NCBI GenBank assembly: GCA_030829985.1
Contig: JAURNW010000007.1
Coordinates: 1 to 64,000 of the forward strand
Length of the DNA: 64,000 nucleotides
Source: Gammaproteobacteria bacterium
GTDB taxonomy: Bacteria; Pseudomonadota; Gammaproteobacteria; Eutrophobiales; Eutrophobiaceae
Direction of reading: 5' to 3'
Position 1 is the first letter of the stretch. Each line of letters starts with the position of its first letter. This document shows, in pieces, positions 37,080-45,775 of this stretch. The notes below the pieces were generated by a model, which was given only the letters and a program-made list of their open reading frames with translations, was not told the origin of the DNA and searched no databases. The position numbers were made by a program, and so were the translations under genes.

Positions 37080-37680
37080 CAATAACAAACCCTGGGATGC
37101 ACGTTTTGCGTATCGATTGATATACCCATTACGTGACACATTCGTAACACCAAACCATTTAACCGGATTACGATTAATTTGTGGTATATCTGCCGGTGTA
37201 TTTTTATCACTGGGTGAATATACCTATAGTAATATTGGTGCAGGTTTGTTTGTACTATCAAATTTTCTCGACCATGCCGATGGTGAGTTAGCGCGTTTAA
37301 CTGGGAAGATGAGTAATAACGGTCATTATTTTGACCTGGTATCTGATGCGTTGGTTAATATTTTTTTATTTCTCGGTATTGGCCTTGGTTTAATGAAAAG
37401 TGATTTAGGGGCTTATGCCGGAGTGATGGGCTTAATAGCAGGTATTGCCGTTGCTACTATATTTCATCTTCGCCATGAAATAGAAAAACAAACCGGAAAG
37501 CAAGAAGCACGACAACCAAACAAGGGCGGGTTCGAGATTGAGGACATTTTATATTTCCTGCCAGTAGTTACATTCTTACAACTGGATTATTATTTTTTAA
37601 TACTCGCTGCATCAGGTGCGCCCGGCTTTTGTTTATGGGTTGCAAAAGATTATCTCGAAAAACAAAAATCTATTATATGA
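37072..37680 (+). CDS. CDP-alcohol phosphatidyltransferase family protein
   Basis: Integral membrane enzyme of 202 residues that would transfer a phospho-alcohol from a CDP-linked donor. The signature D-x2-D-G-x2-A-R-x8-G-x3-D-x3-D is fully present (DHADGELARL through GHYFDLVSD, about residues 64-90). Several hydrophobic spans surround it. Starts with GTG overlapping the hpnN stop and ends in an ATGA overlap with hpnA, so it is firmly in the hopanoid operon. That is not a standard hpn gene; its acceptor could be a hopanoid polyol or an ordinary lipid alcohol (inference). Confidence 0.85.
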   Translation: MTNNNKPWDARFAYRLIYPLRDTFVTPNHLTGLRLICGISAGVFLSLGEYTYSNIGAGLFVLSNFLDHADGELARLTGKMSNNGHYFDLVSDALVNIFLFLGIGLGLMKSDLGAYAGVMGLIAGIAVATIFHLRHEIEKQTGKQEARQPNKGGFEIEDILYFLPVVTFLQLDYYFLILAASGAPGFCLWVAKDYLEKQKSII

Positions 37681-38663
37681 AAACATTGATAACCGGTGCG
37701 AATGGGTTTGTTGGATCTGCTGTATTACGTCTACTAATTAATGATGGTCAGCAAGTGCGTGCACTGGTCAGACCCGGCTCTGACAGACGCAACTTTGAAG
37801 GTATTGATCTTGAGGTTGTTGAAGGGGATCTGAAAGATGCTGATTCTCTGGAACGTGCGGTAGCCGGCTGTAACACACTTTTCCATATAGCTGCTGATTA
37901 CCGTTTATGGTTGCCTGATCCGGATACCATGTATAAAACAAATGTAGATGGAACAAGGAACTTAATCATTGCCGCTACCCGGGCAAACGTTGAAAAGATC
38001 ATCTACACCAGTAGCGTTGCAACATTGGGCATTAATAAAGATGGCACACCCTCAGACGAAACAACACCGGTAACACTTGAAGATATGATCGGGCATTATA
38101 AACGCTCAAAATATCTGGCTGAGCAAGAGGTCCATAAACTGGTTAAGGGCATGTCGAGTCCGGTTGTAATTGTAAATCCATCAACGCCAGTTGGTCCACG
38201 TGATATTAAACCGACACCTACAGGAAGAATTGTGCTCGATACAATTCGTCACCGTATGCCAGCTTACGTCGATACTGGACTGAACATAGTGCATGTTGAT
38301 GATGTCGCTAAAGGACATTTGCTTGCTCTCGAAAAAGGGATTATTGGTGAGCGTTATATCCTTGGTGGCGATAATATGTCACTGGCAAAGATATTAGAGT
38401 GCATCTGTCTGGATCAGGGTATGAAACCACCCACTATACGACTGCCGCATAATGTTGTGATGCCAATTGCCTGGATAATGGAACGAATAGCGAGCGTTAC
38501 ACATAAAGAACCAAGAGCAACGGTCGAGAGTGTCAGAATGTCTAAAAAGATGATGTTTTTTACCAGTGATAAAGCAAAATATAAACTGGGTTATGAAGCC
38601 AGACCCGGTGTTGAAGGACTTGAAGACGCAATCGCATGGTTTAATGCAGAAAACTATAACTAG
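37677..38663 (+). CDS. hpnA: HpnA-type hopanoid-associated sugar epimerase
   Basis: Extended short-chain dehydrogenase of 328 residues. TGANGFVG at 6-13, TSSVATLG in the middle and YKRSK as the catalytic YxxxK. The segment NPSTPVGPRDIKPTPTGRIV is characteristic of HpnA proteins. The ATG at 37677, overlapping the previous stop as ATGA, is chosen over an upstream frame start at 37629 that would lie inside the preceding gene. It is the last gene of the hopanoid operon. Confidence 0.9.
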   Translation: MKTLITGANGFVGSAVLRLLINDGQQVRALVRPGSDRRNFEGIDLEVVEGDLKDADSLERAVAGCNTLFHIAADYRLWLPDPDTMYKTNVDGTRNLIIAATRANVEKIIYTSSVATLGINKDGTPSDETTPVTLEDMIGHYKRSKYLAEQEVHKLVKGMSSPVVIVNPSTPVGPRDIKPTPTGRIVLDTIRHRMPAYVDTGLNIVHVDDVAKGHLLALEKGIIGERYILGGDNMSLAKILECICLDQGMKPPTIRLPHNVVMPIAWIMERIASVTHKEPRATVESVRMSKKMMFFTSDKAKYKLGYEARPGVEGLEDAIAWFNAENYN

Positions 38664-38674
38664 TTAAAAATTAG

Positions 38675-38694
38675 ATGCGCCATCCATAGCGCAT
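38675..38694 (+). terminator. Possible terminator after the hopanoid operon
   Basis: Stem ATGCGC (38675-38680) and GCGCAT (38689-38694) with an eight-base loop, 11 bases after the hpnA stop. Only a weak T-rich tail (AATCTTCCTT) follows, so termination may be inefficient. Confidence 0.4.
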
Positions 38695-38862
38695 AATCTT
38701 CCTTGACCGTGTCCTTACGTCTCCTATTATAAAATTCTCTTCCTTGCTTCTCCGACTATAAATAGATTGCCGTCTGATTTCTATCATCCTGATAGATGAA
38801 AATATATTGTGTGGTGACTACTCTCTTTGAAGGATGCCTGGAATTAACATGCAGGCATAAAA

Positions 38863-38892
38863 AAATCGAATGCCCATCAGGACATTCGATTT
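38863..38892 (-). terminator. Rho-independent terminator of nhaD
   Basis: Perfect 10-base stem AAATCGAATG and CATTCGATTT with a ten-base loop. On the minus strand it is followed by a run of T (the A-run at 38858-38865), 33 bases after the nhaD stop. The plus-strand side has only a short T-run, so it acts mainly for nhaD. Confidence 0.8.
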
Positions 38893-38925
38893 CTAAGTGA
38901 TGTAGCTAATGTTTTAGAACAGATG

Positions 38926-40404
38926 CTATACGGCTTGACCAATAAACCGTGCGTTGACTAAAAAATGTACCCAAATGCTGGCTGCATAACCCAGTGCAAT
39001 AGCCCAGGTCCACTTCAGATGTGCGAAGAAAGTATAAATACCTCTTGCCTGTCCCATGACAGCAACACCGGCAGCAGAACCAACTGAGAGTAACGAACCA
39101 CCTACGCCCGCGGTCAATGTCACCAGTAGCCACTGCGCCTCATCCATATGTGGCATCATAGTCAATACAGCAAACATCACTGGAATATTATCGATAATAG
39201 CTGAGACGATACCCACCAGCACGTTCGCTGTTGTAGGTCCCAGATCGATATACATGAAATGTGATAATGCAGCCAGATAACCCATTGTACCCAGGCCACC
39301 TACGCACAAAATAACACCATAGAAAAACATCAATGTATCCCATTCGGCTTTTGCTAAAATATCAAAAATATCAATTGCTTCTTCTTCACCATGGTCACTG
39401 GCACTAATCGATTCTGCACCTAAAGGACCGGCGCCGGGTTTGTATTCGTACTCTTGTTTTTTCTTTTTGAGTTCACGAATTTTCTTCATCTTCAGATAAT
39501 AACCAAACAATTTAAGGAAGCCCAAACCCGTCATCATACCGATTACGGGTGGTAAATGTAGAAAGTTATGTGCACAAACTGCCATCGTAATAGTCATGAT
39601 AAACATACCAACAACAACAAAGGCACCTTCTTTTAAAGCGACTTTTTCATCAATCGCTTCCGGCTGTGCCTTTTCAACAAATAATGACATTATTATTGCG
39701 GGAACCAACCAGTTGACCAGCGAGGGAATAATTAAGGCAAAGAAGGTTGCAAAAGGAACAACTCCTTTTTGCCAGACCATTAATGTAGTGATATCACCAA
39801 ATGGACTAAAAGCACCGCCAGCATTAGCTGCTACTACGATATTGATACAGGCAAGTGCAATAAACTTGGTGTTATTGCCACCCACAGCCATCGCCACGGT
39901 CGACATTAATAATGCGGTTGTCAGGTTGTCTGCTATTGGTGAGATTAGAAAGGATAATCCCCCTGTAATCCAGAAGATGTTTCTTAGCGAAAATCCTCGT
40001 GAAACCAACCAGGCCCGTAATGCGTCGAACACATTTCGCTCAGCCATAGTGTTGATATAGGTCATTGCAGCAAGCAAGAATAAAAATAACTCGCCAAATT
40101 CAAGCAAGTTATGCCTGATCATGATTTCAGCGGTATGTTGGTCACCATGTTGTGTATAAGTAATCGCGACCATGGCCCAGATAATACCTGCAGCGACCAT
40201 AACTGGCTTCGACTTACGCAGGTGAATTTGATCTTCAAAGACAACCAGGCTGTATGCGAGAACAAAGACAACCAGGCAAACAATACCTGCCCAATGCGCA
40301 GTAAAATCTTGTAAATGCCCACCTTCCGCTGCATGCACGCTAATTGGAAAGGATAAAAACATAGATACAATTGATATAGACATGAACTGTCCAAAGAGTC
40401 TCAT
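38926..40404 (-). CDS. nhaD: NhaD-type Na+/H+ antiporter
   Basis: Inner-membrane antiporter of the ion transporter superfamily that expels Na+ in exchange for H+. About 492 residues from the ATG at 40404, chosen because AGGGG lies just upstream and a signal-like segment ending SVHAAEGG follows; an ATG at 40434 would add ten residues. Conserved membrane motifs include SPIADNLTTALL and ANAGGAFSPFGDITTLMVWQKG, typical of NhaD. A charged cytosolic loop (KMKKIRELKKKKQEYE) lies mid-protein. It stands alone with its own terminator. NhaD is common in marine and haloalkaliphilic bacteria. Confidence 0.92.
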   Translation of the reverse strand: MRLFGQFMSISIVSMFLSFPISVHAAEGGHLQDFTAHWAGIVCLVVFVLAYSLVVFEDQIHLRKSKPVMVAAGIIWAMVAITYTQHGDQHTAEIMIRHNLLEFGELFLFLLAAMTYINTMAERNVFDALRAWLVSRGFSLRNIFWITGGLSFLISPIADNLTTALLMSTVAMAVGGNNTKFIALACINIVVAANAGGAFSPFGDITTLMVWQKGVVPFATFFALIIPSLVNWLVPAIIMSLFVEKAQPEAIDEKVALKEGAFVVVGMFIMTITMAVCAHNFLHLPPVIGMMTGLGFLKLFGYYLKMKKIRELKKKKQEYEYKPGAGPLGAESISASDHGEEEAIDIFDILAKAEWDTLMFFYGVILCVGGLGTMGYLAALSHFMYIDLGPTTANVLVGIVSAIIDNIPVMFAVLTMMPHMDEAQWLLVTLTAGVGGSLLSVGSAAGVAVMGQARGIYTFFAHLKWTWAIALGYAASIWVHFLVNARFIGQAV

Positions 40405-40434
40405 TACATTGCCCCTGTTACTGCTACGCAGCAT

Positions 40435-40774
40435 ATTATTATTGTTAGTTTGAAGTGATAATCATGCCACAAATGTGCTGACTATTTAAATATTAAGTTC
40501 AAGTTTATAGTCTTTGTACCACTTTGGGTTGACATATCAATTTAGATGAAGAGCACTTCTTGTGATTTTCGGCTAGGTAAGCTAACAGTCCATTTTTTCA
40601 ATTCATTGTCGAAGCGATTATTGAAAAAGCCAAATAGTCGTTTTCTATTCTAATCGGTTAAAAAAATCAGAGGCTTCTATCTGGAAACTTTGTTTATTTC
40701 GAATAGTTTATCATTTAGTTGTTCAATTCTGTCTCATTTGTTCTGATGTCGTAGAGTTCAGGTATAATGACGCT
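40435..40774. promoter_or_regulatory. Divergent control region between nhaD and the copper-chaperone operon
   Basis: 340 AT-rich bases without a gene. At the right end TATAAT (40763-40768) lies seven bases before the SCO start codon, with TTGTTC (40738-40743) 19 bases upstream as a possible -35. If used, transcription would begin at or next to the ATG, giving a leaderless message; no ribosome site is present. No strong promoter was found for nhaD. Confidence 0.4.
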
Positions 40775-41422
40775 ATGATTAAATCTCTAAGCAGCAGTAA
40801 ATTTCTAATTCCAGCGATGATTGTTCTCGCAGTGTTAGCCGCAGGGACTGGCTTTTATATTTCGCTGAAGCAATCACAACAAAAATTAAAAAATCCGAAC
40901 ATAGAAGGATTGTTCTGGCCTTCACCAAAAATAATACAGCCATTTGAATCGGTTGATCAACTCGGGCAATCGTTTGGTCTTGAACAGATAAATAATAAAT
41001 GGTCTTTTATCTTCTTTGGTTACACTCACTGTCCTGATATTTGCCCGATAACCATGTCGGTAATGGCTGAAACTTATAAACAACTAAAGACGGAATATAA
41101 GGATTTGCAAATCATATTTGTGACCGTTGATCCGGTTCGTGATACCACTGAAAAATTGGCTGCTTATGTTACCTATTTTAATGAAGATTTTATTGGTCTG
41201 GGCGGTAGCACCGAGATGGTGAATAGTCTCACCAGGCAAATTGGCATAGCTTACTATCTGAATAATGAAGAGACGTCAGATAATTATCTGGTCGATCATT
41301 CGGCTTCAATTTTTCTGTTTGATCCAAAAGCGCGTATGGTCGGAAAATTTTCACCGCCCCAAGAGACAGAAAAAATAATTAATCAATTTAAGAACATTAG
41401 ACAATTTATCGATGCACAATAA
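40775..41422 (+). CDS. SCO1/SenC-family copper chaperone
   Basis: Membrane-anchored thioredoxin-fold protein of 215 residues that delivers copper to the CuA site of cytochrome oxidase. One N-terminal membrane anchor (about residues 11-30), then the copper ligands C86 and C90 in HCPDICP and H175 in VDHSASIF. The start is ATG at 40775, directly after a -10-like box and without a ribosome site. It overlaps the PCuAC gene by 11 bases, a pairing seen in many proteobacteria because the two chaperones act on the same oxidase. No oxidase gene is in the window. Confidence 0.93.
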   Translation: MIKSLSSSKFLIPAMIVLAVLAAGTGFYISLKQSQQKLKNPNIEGLFWPSPKIIQPFESVDQLGQSFGLEQINNKWSFIFFGYTHCPDICPITMSVMAETYKQLKTEYKDLQIIFVTVDPVRDTTEKLAAYVTYFNEDFIGLGGSTEMVNSLTRQIGIAYYLNNEETSDNYLVDHSASIFLFDPKARMVGKFSPPQETEKIINQFKNIRQFIDAQ

Positions 41423-41885
41423 TAGACCAGTACTTGCCCTGCTTTTTTTGTTTACACAACTCGTTTCATATCCGGTTTTTGCTGATGATAATCAGGATAT
41501 AAGCATAAACAACGTTTGGATTAGTGAAGCACCACCGAGCGTGACTACACTGGCTGCGTATGCAACTATTTATAACGGTTCTAGTGAGACTATAACGCTA
41601 GCATCTGTCTCTAGCCCGCTATTTTCCAGTATTGAGATACACCGGAGTAATATAGTCGATGGAATTGCGCGCATGGAGAAACAATCATCTCTAACAATAA
41701 ACCCGAAAGAGTCTATCGAATTAGCACCTGGCAGCTATCACTTAATGCTATTTAACCCCGATAAACCATTACGATCTGGAAATAGTGTAAGCATAAGCTT
41801 TAACTTTTCTGATGGCACATCATTGTCGGTAGAGGCTCCCGTACTCAAACGACAGAATGATAATCCTCAACATCACCATCATTAA
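41412..41885 (+). CDS. Periplasmic copper chaperone PCuAC
   Basis: A 157-residue exported protein. Signal peptide to about residue 24 (PVFA/DD). The copper-binding pattern H-x10-M-x21-H-x-M is exact: H77, M88, H110, M112. A terminal QHHHH tail adds further possible metal ligands. It hands Cu(I) to SCO or directly to cytochrome oxidase. The ATG overlaps the SCO gene, implying coupled translation, and the stop is two bases before psd. Confidence 0.93.
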   Translation: MHNNRPVLALLFLFTQLVSYPVFADDNQDISINNVWISEAPPSVTTLAAYATIYNGSSETITLASVSSPLFSSIEIHRSNIVDGIARMEKQSSLTINPKESIELAPGSYHLMLFNPDKPLRSGNSVSISFNFSDGTSLSVEAPVLKRQNDNPQHHHH

Positions 41886-41887
41886 AT

Positions 41888-42760
41888 ATGTCTACATCTA
41901 TAACAACACTGATTTCCGACGCTATTAAGGTTTGGCCACTTTACTGTTTGCCAAAACACTTTCTATCTTCGCTTATTTATAAACTGACACGAATCGAAAA
42001 TAAAGCATGGAAAAATTTCTTAATTAAACAATTCATCGCTTTTTATAAAATAGATATGGAGCAGGCAATATGTTCAAACGCGGAAGATTATGCTTCGTTT
42101 AACGCTTTCTTTACTCGAAATTTAAAACCTGATGCACGTAATAATAAGCAAGATAGTAAACTCATACTTTCTCCTGTCGATGGCTTTATCAGCCAAATAG
42201 GAAATATAGACGAAGGACGCTTAATACAGGCCAAGGGAAAGAAATATAATTTATCCAGCCTTTTGGCGAATGATGCCAGCGCTAGTCAATTCAAGTCGGG
42301 TAGTTTTACCACTTTATATCTTTCACCTCGAGACTATCATCGGATCCATATGCCGGTTAGCGGAAAACTGATTAGGTCACTCTATGTGCCCGGTGATTTG
42401 TTTCCGGTGAATACTGCCAGTGTTAGAACAGTAGACCGATTGTTTGCACGAAACGAACGATTTATTAGCCTGTTTGAAACAGAGTTTGGATTAATGGCAC
42501 AAATCATGGTGGGTGCTATTTTTGTTGGCAGCATGGATACTGTCTGGTTAGGCCAAATCACTCCGACGAAGAATCGTGAAATCAATATTAAGGAATATAA
42601 AGACGCGACCATCAAACTTAATCAAACCGATGAATTTGGTCACTTCAACATGGGTTCAACTGTAATTTTATTATTTGAAGAAGACAAATTAAACTGGCTT
42701 GACGATTTGAAAGAAAATGATGCTATCCAGGTAGGACAGATATTAGCAAACTGTAAATAA
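41888..42760 (+). CDS. psd: Phosphatidylserine decarboxylase proenzyme
   Basis: Makes phosphatidylethanolamine from phosphatidylserine at the inner membrane. 290 residues, normal size. The self-cleavage site GST is at 256-258 (FNMGSTVILLF), where Ser257 becomes the pyruvoyl group; D98 in SPVDG and H151 in YHRIHMP match the catalytic Asp and His. It follows the PCuAC gene after two bases, an odd operon partner for a phospholipid enzyme, and converges with nuoN six bases apart with no visible terminator. Confidence 0.95.
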   Translation: MSTSITTLISDAIKVWPLYCLPKHFLSSLIYKLTRIENKAWKNFLIKQFIAFYKIDMEQAICSNAEDYASFNAFFTRNLKPDARNNKQDSKLILSPVDGFISQIGNIDEGRLIQAKGKKYNLSSLLANDASASQFKSGSFTTLYLSPRDYHRIHMPVSGKLIRSLYVPGDLFPVNTASVRTVDRLFARNERFISLFETEFGLMAQIMVGAIFVGSMDTVWLGQITPTKNREINIKEYKDATIKLNQTDEFGHFNMGSTVILLFEEDKLNWLDDLKENDAIQVGQILANCK

Positions 42761-42766
42761 AGATTG

Positions 42767-44200
42767 TTAACCTGCTATTGCAGTCAGACACAGACTCATC
42801 AATATATTTGGCGACAGTCCCAATGCCAAAATCAATAAACCATTCAAACTTAATACTGCGCGCATTTGCTTTGATGATTTTATTGCTGTCATAGATTCCG
42901 GTTTATCAAAATACATTAATTTAATGATACGAAGATAATAGTAAACACCGATTATTGAAAAGATAACGGCAATACCTGCCAGTTCAACAAAACCCGATGC
43001 AACCAGTTCTTTCAACACAAACCATTTTGACCAGAAGCCCAGAAAAGGTGGTACACCTGCCATTGAAAACATTAAACATAACATGATGAATGCAAACCAC
43101 GGACTCCGTTCTGACAGCCCCTTAAAATCATCCAGCATATCGGCTTCAAAACCATTTCGGCCAAGTAAAATAATCATGCCAAATGCACCCATGCTCATTA
43201 ATGCATAACTGATAATGTAAAACATTGAACCTGAAAAACCGGAGCTTGTACCGGAGATCATTCCTAAAAATAGAAACCCGACATGCGCAATCGTTGAATA
43301 AGCCAACATACGTTTAATATTGGTTTGCGCTATAGCAATAATATTTCCGGTAGCCATTGATAACACTGACAGAATCATCAATATCGATTGCCAATCCTCT
43401 ACCAAAGGCATTAGTCCATCGACCAGAACTCGCATTGACATGGCGAAGGCAGCCAGCTTAGGTGCCGTACTAATAAATAAAGTAACAGAAGTCGGAGCAC
43501 CTTGATAAACATCCGGCACCCACATATGAAATGGAGCCGCACCCAGTTTAAATGCAATGCCAATGATCATAAAAATCATGCCATAGACAAGGAACATTCT
43601 GTTTGTATCGTCCAGATTGATCTTGTCTGCAATCGTGACCAATTGTAGTGAGCCGGTTAATCCATAGATCATGGAAATACCGTATAACAACATGCCAGAT
43701 GCCAATGCACCGAGTACAAAATACTTCATCGCGGCTTCTGAAGCTGAACTTGAATCACGCTGCATGGCAACCATGGCGTATAATGAAAGGGATAACAATT
43801 CGAGACCAAGATAAACCGATAGAAGGCTATAAGCAGAAGCCATAATCATCATGCCAAGGACAGCGAATAAGCCAAGCACAAAATATTCACCTTTCAGGCA
43901 TTTATGCTCTTTCAGATATTCATGTGAATATAGAAATACCACGAAGCTAATGCCACACATGAATATTTTTAGAATGGCGCTCATCGAATCACTGACAAAA
44001 CTGCCATTAAAGGCAACCTGAACATTTTCAGGAAAATAATATAAGACCAGTGCTAATACAACCAACAAACTTGCCTGGGTAGTCCAGTAGGTTAAAAGAT
44101 GTAAAGGATCTTTACTAAACGCGTCCACCATCAACACCAGACAAGCCAGTGCTAGCAGCGTTATTTCAGGTATGGCTATGATTAAATCAGCATTCATCAT
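42767..44200 (-). CDS. nuoN: NADH-quinone oxidoreductase subunit N
   Basis: Antiporter-like membrane subunit of complex I, 477 residues with about 14 hydrophobic segments. The conserved proton-channel helix around LFISTAPKLAAFAMSMR and LAYSTIAHVGFL is recognisable. Last gene of the 14-gene nuo operon, three bases after nuoM. It converges with psd. Confidence 0.95.
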   Translation of the reverse strand: MMNADLIIAIPEITLLALACLVLMVDAFSKDPLHLLTYWTTQASLLVVLALVLYYFPENVQVAFNGSFVSDSMSAILKIFMCGISFVVFLYSHEYLKEHKCLKGEYFVLGLFAVLGMMIMASAYSLLSVYLGLELLSLSLYAMVAMQRDSSSASEAAMKYFVLGALASGMLLYGISMIYGLTGSLQLVTIADKINLDDTNRMFLVYGMIFMIIGIAFKLGAAPFHMWVPDVYQGAPTSVTLFISTAPKLAAFAMSMRVLVDGLMPLVEDWQSILMILSVLSMATGNIIAIAQTNIKRMLAYSTIAHVGFLFLGMISGTSSGFSGSMFYIISYALMSMGAFGMIILLGRNGFEADMLDDFKGLSERSPWFAFIMLCLMFSMAGVPPFLGFWSKWFVLKELVASGFVELAGIAVIFSIIGVYYYLRIIKLMYFDKPESMTAIKSSKQMRAVLSLNGLLILALGLSPNILMSLCLTAIAG

Positions 44201-44203
44201 TAT

Positions 44204-45724
44204 TTATAAGATCTTTGGTTGTAATACATGCTCGATCAACTGCTCAATCGTCACATGCATAATTTCGAATATCGGTGCTGGCCAAATACCGAACGTTAAA
44301 ACAACAACAGCCAGTAAGAATAAAATAAAGGCTTCCCGCCCATTAATATCTTTTAATTCTGCAACTGAGTCTTTGGTCACTTCACCAAAGACAACGCGTT
44401 TATACATCCACAAGGTATAAGCCGCACCTAATATCAAGGTTAATGCAGCGGTAAAAGCAATCCAGAAGCTGGCCTTGAAGCTGCTGAGTATCACCAGAAA
44501 TTCACCGACGAAGCCTGATGTACCGGGTAACCCGGCATTAGCCATTGCAAATAACATCATGAAAGCTGCAAAGTAAGGCATCGTATTAACAACACCACCA
44601 TAGTCTTTAATCATACGACTGTGCATACGGTCATACATTACACCAACACAGAGAAACATCGCCGCAGAAATAAAACCATGTGAGATCATCTGCATCATGG
44701 CTCCTTCCATACCCATGATCGCACCAGCCGAAGCACCTGTCGCAGCAACAATGCTAAAAGGGATAAAGAACCCGAGTGTCACAAACCCCATATGCGAGAT
44801 TGATGAGTAAGCAATCAATTTCTTCATGTCTTCCTGAACCAAAGCAACAAAGCCTATATAAACAATCGCTATAAGCGAGAGAACAATCATCGCATCACTG
44901 AAGTAAAGACTGGCATCAGGTGTTACAGGTAAACTAAATCTAAGAAAACCATAACCGCCCATTTTCAACATGATAGCCGCCAATACGACAGAACCACCTG
45001 TAGGCGCTTCTACGTGAGCATCGGGCAACCATGTGTGAACTGGCCACATTGGTATTTTTACAGCAAAGGCTAAAAAGAAAGCGACAAAGATTAATTTTTG
45101 TGCCGTTAAGGTCAATGGCACCTGTTGCAGGGCTTCAATATTAAAACTGCCAGCAACCGAGTACAGATAAAGAAATGCTACTAACATGAATACCGAACCG
45201 AGGAAGGTATACAGGAAGAACTTTATAGTTGCATAGACTCGATTTGGACCACCCCAGATGCCGATAATCAGGAACATCGGGATTAACATTGCTTCCCAAT
45301 AGACATAAAACAAAATGGCATCAAGCGCCAGAAATACACCATTCATTAAGCCGGTGAGAATCAGGAAAGCGCACATATAATATGAAATATGTTTTTCGAT
45401 CACTTCCCAGGCGGCCAATATAACCAGAATCGTTGTAAAAGTGGTCAACAAGATTAATGGTAAGGCGATACCATCAACACCAAGATGATATTTAATGTTA
45501 AAGGCTGTTATCCAATCCGTTTCCTCAATAAATTGCATGCCGGCATAGGTAGGATCAAACTGACAATACAAAATGACAGAAAATATAAAAGTAATAACAG
45601 CAACAGCAAATGAAAAGTATTTTACAGTCTGTTCCTGTCTATCGCCCGCAATCAAAGCCCAGATACCACCAATAATCGGTGTCCAGATAAGGATGCTTAA
45701 TATGGGTAAACTATTTAATGTCAT
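44204..45724 (-). CDS. nuoM: NADH-quinone oxidoreductase subunit M
   Basis: Proton-pumping membrane subunit, 506 residues. Shows the segments LPDAHVEAPTGGSVVLAAIMLKMGGYG, with the buried Glu and Lys used in pumping, and KKLIAYSSISHMGFV. Follows nuoL after 51 bases, the longest gap among the distal membrane genes; that gap is AT-rich with no clear feature. Confidence 0.96.
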   Translation of the reverse strand: MTLNSLPILSILIWTPIIGGIWALIAGDRQEQTVKYFSFAVAVITFIFSVILYCQFDPTYAGMQFIEETDWITAFNIKYHLGVDGIALPLILLTTFTTILVILAAWEVIEKHISYYMCAFLILTGLMNGVFLALDAILFYVYWEAMLIPMFLIIGIWGGPNRVYATIKFFLYTFLGSVFMLVAFLYLYSVAGSFNIEALQQVPLTLTAQKLIFVAFFLAFAVKIPMWPVHTWLPDAHVEAPTGGSVVLAAIMLKMGGYGFLRFSLPVTPDASLYFSDAMIVLSLIAIVYIGFVALVQEDMKKLIAYSSISHMGFVTLGFFIPFSIVAATGASAGAIMGMEGAMMQMISHGFISAAMFLCVGVMYDRMHSRMIKDYGGVVNTMPYFAAFMMLFAMANAGLPGTSGFVGEFLVILSSFKASFWIAFTAALTLILGAAYTLWMYKRVVFGEVTKDSVAELKDINGREAFILFLLAVVVLTFGIWPAPIFEIMHVTIEQLIEHVLQPKIL

Positions 45725-45775
45725 TGTCTAAAATATTCTTCTTAATACTTTTATTTTTAGTAGTCGCTGCTTAAT

